Notes under the pieces: generated by a model | The model's input: the letters and a program-made list of their open reading frames with translations, nothing else | Told to the model about the DNA's origin: nothing | The model's database searches: none | Part shown: piece after piece, positions 51,180 to 54,440 of the stretch | Layout: each line of letters opens with the position of its first letter | Position numbering within the stretch: the first letter of the stretch is position 1 | From: an uncultured bacterium | GTDB lineage: Bacteria; Bacteroidota; Bacteroidia; Bacteroidales; Marinifilaceae | Direction of reading: 5' to 3' | Length of the DNA stretch: 54,440 nt | Assembly (NCBI GenBank): GCA_905216195.1 | Contig: CAJMSX010000019.1 | Location: 1-54,440 of the forward strand | Program-made: the position numbers and the translations under genes

Positions 51180-52676
51180 TTAATTTTCGGAAAAATCTCC
51201 TGCTCTCAGAAATTCCGTTGCTTTATCAATATCCTGGTACATGACCCGGTCTTTGTCGTTAAAAGGTACTACGCTCCGGAACTCTTTCAGGAATTCTTCC
51301 AGATAAGGAGACGTTTTGGTGGGACGTTGCAGGTCGATGGCCTGTGCGGCATTCATCAGTTCGATAGCTAAAATCCGTTCCACGTTTTCCGTGACTTTTA
51401 CCGTTTTGGTGGCTGCATTTCCCCCCATGCTTACATGGTCCTCCTGCTCGTTGGAAGAAGGGATGGAGTCTACCGCACAAGGGGTACATAACTGCTTGTT
51501 TTTACTGACCATAGCGGCGGCGGCATATTGAGGAATCATGAAGCCGGAATTAAGGCCCGGATTGGCCACGAGGAATTCGGGTAAATTACCCCGGTCGCCT
51601 GAAATGAGCCGATAGGTACGTCTTTCCGATATGCTGCCTAATTCTGCCAGGGCTATACTGAGGAAATCAAGAGCCAGAGCCAGCGGTTGTCCGTGGAAAT
51701 TGCCTCCGGAAATAATCAGATCGTCATCCATAAAGATGGTAGGGTTGTCCGTCACGGAATTGATTTCTCTTTCTACTACGGAAGCTACGTACATCACGGC
51801 ATCTTTGGTAGCTCCGTGAACCTGAGGCATACACCGGAAAGAATAAGGATCTTGTACCCGGATTTTTTCTTTTTGCTGAAATTCCGAATCTTTTAATAAG
51901 GTCCGGATGTTTCTGGCGGTTTCGATTTGTCCGGGATGGGGACGGGCAGCATGAATCTGAGGTAAAAACGGATCGATTCTTCCGTCATAGGCATCCAGGG
52001 AAATGGCCCCGATAATATCCGCATATTTTATAATCTTAAATGCTTTTAATAAGGCGAAAACGGCGTGAGAACTCATAAATTGCGTACCGTTCAACAGTGC
52101 AAGTCCTTCTTTAGCTCCCAGCGTAATCGGTTTCCAACCCAGTTCTGCATTTACTTCTTTGGCGTCCCGGATTTCATTTTTATAATAAACCCGGCCTTCA
52201 TTGATCAACGGTAAAAACAAATTTGCCAAAGGAGCGAGATCTCCCGATGCTCCCAAGGACCCCAACTCGCATACAATAGGTAGTACATCGTGGTTGTACA
52301 TGTCGATGATCCGTTCCACCGTAGCGATTTGTACTCCGGATTTCCCCAGCGACAAAGCATGTGCTTTCAAAAGCAGCATTAAACGGATGATGGTCTTATT
52401 GACCGGTTCACCTATACTACAGGCATGGGACATGACCAGGTTTGCCTGTAACTGGCTCAGATCTTCCTGGGGAATACTGATTTTACAGAGAGAACCGAAA
52501 CCGGTTGTAATGCCGTAGAGCGGTTTTTCAGCCGTGGCAATTTTGTGATCCAGATAAGCTTTACAATCACAAATCAGTTTTTTACTTTCATCGGATAAAG
52601 CCAGTTGATATCCTTGATTCAGTATGGTGTCGATCGTTTCAAACGTTAACGGGGCCGGAGAAATATAATGTATCAT
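51180..52676 (-). CDS. hutH: Histidine ammonia-lyase
   Basis: HutH converts L-histidine to urocanate and ammonia, the first step of histidine degradation. The 498-residue protein carries the MIO-forming tripeptide ASG in GSLGASGDLAPLANLFL, the N-terminal catalytic Tyr in YGITTGFGSLC, SSNEQEDHVSMG near the C-terminus and QVHGATKDAV. Length is normal (about 500). No hutU, hutI or hutG is next to it, so the rest of the pathway must be elsewhere. hisS lies 149 bases upstream on the same strand, which is probably coincidence. Confidence 0.95.
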   Translation of the reverse strand: MIHYISPAPLTFETIDTILNQGYQLALSDESKKLICDCKAYLDHKIATAEKPLYGITTGFGSLCKISIPQEDLSQLQANLVMSHACSIGEPVNKTIIRLMLLLKAHALSLGKSGVQIATVERIIDMYNHDVLPIVCELGSLGASGDLAPLANLFLPLINEGRVYYKNEIRDAKEVNAELGWKPITLGAKEGLALLNGTQFMSSHAVFALLKAFKIIKYADIIGAISLDAYDGRIDPFLPQIHAARPHPGQIETARNIRTLLKDSEFQQKEKIRVQDPYSFRCMPQVHGATKDAVMYVASVVEREINSVTDNPTIFMDDDLIISGGNFHGQPLALALDFLSIALAELGSISERRTYRLISGDRGNLPEFLVANPGLNSGFMIPQYAAAAMVSKNKQLCTPCAVDSIPSSNEQEDHVSMGGNAATKTVKVTENVERILAIELMNAAQAIDLQRPTKTSPYLEEFLKEFRSVVPFNDKDRVMYQDIDKATEFLRAGDFSEN

Positions 52677-52825
52677 AAGTAGGTGAATTAAAAATTTAAA
52701 ATGAAAATTGAAGCTTAGATTTTACCAAAAGAAGTTCTTTTTGTTCAAGGACAACGGCTGTCAAATCCGTGGCTTTTTAAGGGGCGGTCTTCTTTTTTAT
52801 GTATTAACATGTAAATTCCTCCCTC

Positions 52826-54187
52826 TTACTTCAGTTTTTCCATTAATTGATCTACCGGAATGTTTTCCTGAGTTCCGGTTTTCATATTTTTCAGGCTTAT
52901 CACACCGGCCTGAATTTCATTCTCGCCCGCCAGAATGACAAAAGGAATTCCTTTTTTATCGGCGTATCCCATTTGTTTTTTCATTTTAGCCTGTTCCGGG
53001 TATATTTCTGCATTGATACCCTGGCGGCGAATTTGCTGCAATAAAGAAAGGGCGTGAGCTTCTTCTTTGGAACCGAAATTTACCAAAAGCACTTTTGTAG
53101 TACTGTCAGCATCCGGAGGAAATAAATTTAATTGATTCATGACGTCGAAAATACGGTCGGCTCCGAAAGAAATTCCTACTCCGGAAACATTTTTTAATCC
53201 GAATATACCTGTTAAGTCATCGTATCTGCCGCCGCCTGTAATACTGCCCATTTCCGTATCCAGCGCTTTTACTTCAAAAATAGCTCCTGTGTAATAACTC
53301 AGGCCTCTGGCTAAAGTCAGATCTAATTTTACTTCGATGGAAATATTCAAGGTGTCCAGGTAATGGAAGATTTCCGACATTTCTTCCAAACCTTTTTGAC
53401 CGATACTGCTTTCTTGCAATAAAGTCCGCAGCCGGCATAGTTTTTCATCGTTGCTTCCGTTCAGATGAAGCACGGGTTGCAGTTTGCGAATACCTTCTTC
53501 ACTGATGCCTCTTTCTTTTAATTCCGCCTGTACGGAGTCCAGACCGATTTTATCAGTTTTGTCAATGGCCACCGTAATATCCGTCAGTTTATCGGGATAA
53601 CCGATTAGCTCGGCAATTCCTGCCAGAATTTTCCGGTTATTGATGAGCAAACGTACCCGTATGTTCAGACGGCGGTATATTTCATCTACGATTTGAATGA
53701 GTTCCACTTCATTTAATAAGGAATCGCTGCCGATTACATCCACATCACATTGATAAAATTCCCGGTATCTCCCTTTCTGAGGCCGGTCAGCTCTCCATAC
53801 CGGTTGGATTTGATATCGTTTAAACGGAAAAGCGATTTCCGACTGATGTTGTACTACGAAGCGGGCAAAGGGTACGGTCAAATCGTATCTCAGTCCTTTT
53901 TCCGAAATTTTACGGGTTAATTCTGTGATATTTTTTTCCGACAGTTCCTCATCCGTTACTTCGGATAAAAAATTCCCCGAATTCAAAATCTTAAAAAGCA
54001 ACTTATCGCCTTCATCCCCATATTTGCCCATCAGGGTGGAAAGATTTTCCATGGCGGGAGTTTCTAAAGGCAGGTAGCCGTATAATCGGAATACACTCTT
54101 TATCGTATCGAATATGTAATTTCTTTTCACCATAATTTCCGGTGAATAATCGCGGGTTCCTTTGGGAATAGAAGGAGTTTGTGCCAT
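52826..54187 (-). CDS. hisS: Histidyl-tRNA synthetase
   Basis: HisRS charges tRNA-His. The 453-residue class II enzyme has motif 1 (around KGTRDYSPEIMVKRNYIFDT), motif 2 (PQKGRYREFYQCDVDVIG), the His-specific motifs LARGLSYYTGAIFEV and GGGRYDDL, and a C-terminal anticodon-binding domain (about 350-453, KVLLVNFGSKEEAHALSLL onward). It starts at ATG 54187; a -7 element TATATTTG on the minus strand is at 54223-54216. Confidence 0.97.
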   Translation of the reverse strand: MAQTPSIPKGTRDYSPEIMVKRNYIFDTIKSVFRLYGYLPLETPAMENLSTLMGKYGDEGDKLLFKILNSGNFLSEVTDEELSEKNITELTRKISEKGLRYDLTVPFARFVVQHQSEIAFPFKRYQIQPVWRADRPQKGRYREFYQCDVDVIGSDSLLNEVELIQIVDEIYRRLNIRVRLLINNRKILAGIAELIGYPDKLTDITVAIDKTDKIGLDSVQAELKERGISEEGIRKLQPVLHLNGSNDEKLCRLRTLLQESSIGQKGLEEMSEIFHYLDTLNISIEVKLDLTLARGLSYYTGAIFEVKALDTEMGSITGGGRYDDLTGIFGLKNVSGVGISFGADRIFDVMNQLNLFPPDADSTTKVLLVNFGSKEEAHALSLLQQIRRQGINAEIYPEQAKMKKQMGYADKKGIPFVILAGENEIQAGVISLKNMKTGTQENIPVDQLMEKLK

Positions 54188-54215
54188 TTTTATACAGGTA
54201 TGTTAGATTTAGCTG

Positions 54216-54223
54216 CAAATATA
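54216..54223 (-). promoter_or_regulatory. Promoter -7 element of hisS
   Basis: The minus strand reads TATATTTG, an exact TAnnTTTG match, 29 bases before the hisS ATG. Confidence 0.6.
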
Positions 54224-54391
54224 GTAAAAGTAAAGGGTAAAAGAGAAAATGAAGATAAATTTCTGGAGAAACTTATGGAAGACGGAGGCTGGTATCTGTC
54301 TGCTTTTGTAATTTTTTTATACCGGATCCTCTTGTATCTTAGATTTTTATGAGTGGAGTGACTAAAAATGTGAAAAAAAAGGGTATAAAAA

Positions 54392-54424
54392 TTTGGAATA
54401 TGGTTTTGTTTTGCTTTATCTTTG
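54392..54424 (+). promoter_or_regulatory. Promoter reading out of the window
   Basis: TTTG (54392-54395), 21 bases, then TATCTTTG (54417-54424) on the plus strand. The gene it serves begins beyond the window edge; only 16 further bases are visible. Confidence 0.7.
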
Positions 54425-54440
54425 CACCCGCTTTCAGGAG

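Noticed and set aside
51180..54187. hutH and hisS as a functional histidine operon
   Set aside because: The enzymes act in opposite contexts (degradation and charging), the gap is 149 bases, and no other histidine gene is nearby; adjacency is probably chance.
1..54440. CRISPR arrays, tRNA or rRNA genes, integrases or phage genes
   Set aside because: No regularly spaced repeats, no tRNA-like T-loop with a matching acceptor stem, and no integrase, transposase or phage proteins were found on reading both strands.

Overview
The window is a stretch of Bacteroidales chromosome. Evidence for this: an lpxC-fabZ fusion between lpxD and lpxA, many promoters of the Bacteroidota -33/-7 type (TTTG, 19-21 bases, TAnnTTTG), outer-membrane proteins and lipoproteins typical of the phylum, an RprX/RprY-like two-component pair, and few strong Shine-Dalgarno sites. 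Gene content and moderate GC suggest an Odoribacter/Butyricimonas-like gut bacterium, but the genus is a guess. Most of the window is conserved core genome. I see no phage, CRISPR array, rRNA, tRNA or complete insertion sequence.

Layout. (1) 1-3.9 kb, minus: the rimP-nusA-infB translation/transcription operon. infB is cut by an in-frame TAA close to the window edge. (2) 4.2-7.5 kb, plus: lpxD, lpxC-fabZ and lpxA for lipid A and fatty acid synthesis. (3) 7.6-16.3 kb: pckA, an AlkD-like HEAT protein, an S9 dipeptidyl peptidase, a Dps-like ferritin, rlmD, a Sir2 deacylase and an LpxH-like phosphoesterase. (4) 16.5-22.2 kb: a charged protein with a heavy-metal-associated-like C-terminus, a DUF4272 protein, a TonB-receptor-like outer-membrane protein and a small beta-barrel protein. 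(5) 22.3-25.8 kb: the most accessory-looking part. It holds a broken DUF169 gene, a MarR regulator and an MFS exporter behind a promoter that overlaps a perfect palindrome, then two O6-alkylguanine-transferase family genes in divergent orientation. (6) 25.9-35.7 kb: a nucleobase permease, a thioredoxin-like protein, an aspartic-protease/PDZ protein, valS, and a minus-strand operon of M23 peptidase, MerR regulator, Nif3 (interrupted by an in-frame TAA) and a zinc-ribbon coiled-coil protein. (7) 35.8-45.1 kb, plus: alaS, an OmpA/TPR lipoprotein, a TlpA-like lipoprotein, a DUF4369 protein and the histidine kinase/response regulator pair. (8) 45.2-54.2 kb, minus: a very large alpha-2-macroglobulin-like protein without the thioester, hutH and hisS.

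The most noteworthy signals are the premature in-frame TAA codons in infB (essential) and nif3, each followed by homologous sequence in the same frame; the DUF169 deletion at an 8-bp sequence that fits both gene halves; the palindromic operator on the -7 element of the DUF169-marR-MFS operon; and a rimP-operon leader with two tight hairpins, one followed by a T-rich run. The nonsense codons could be true mutations or sequence errors. Nothing here can be called a new defence or metabolic system with confidence.
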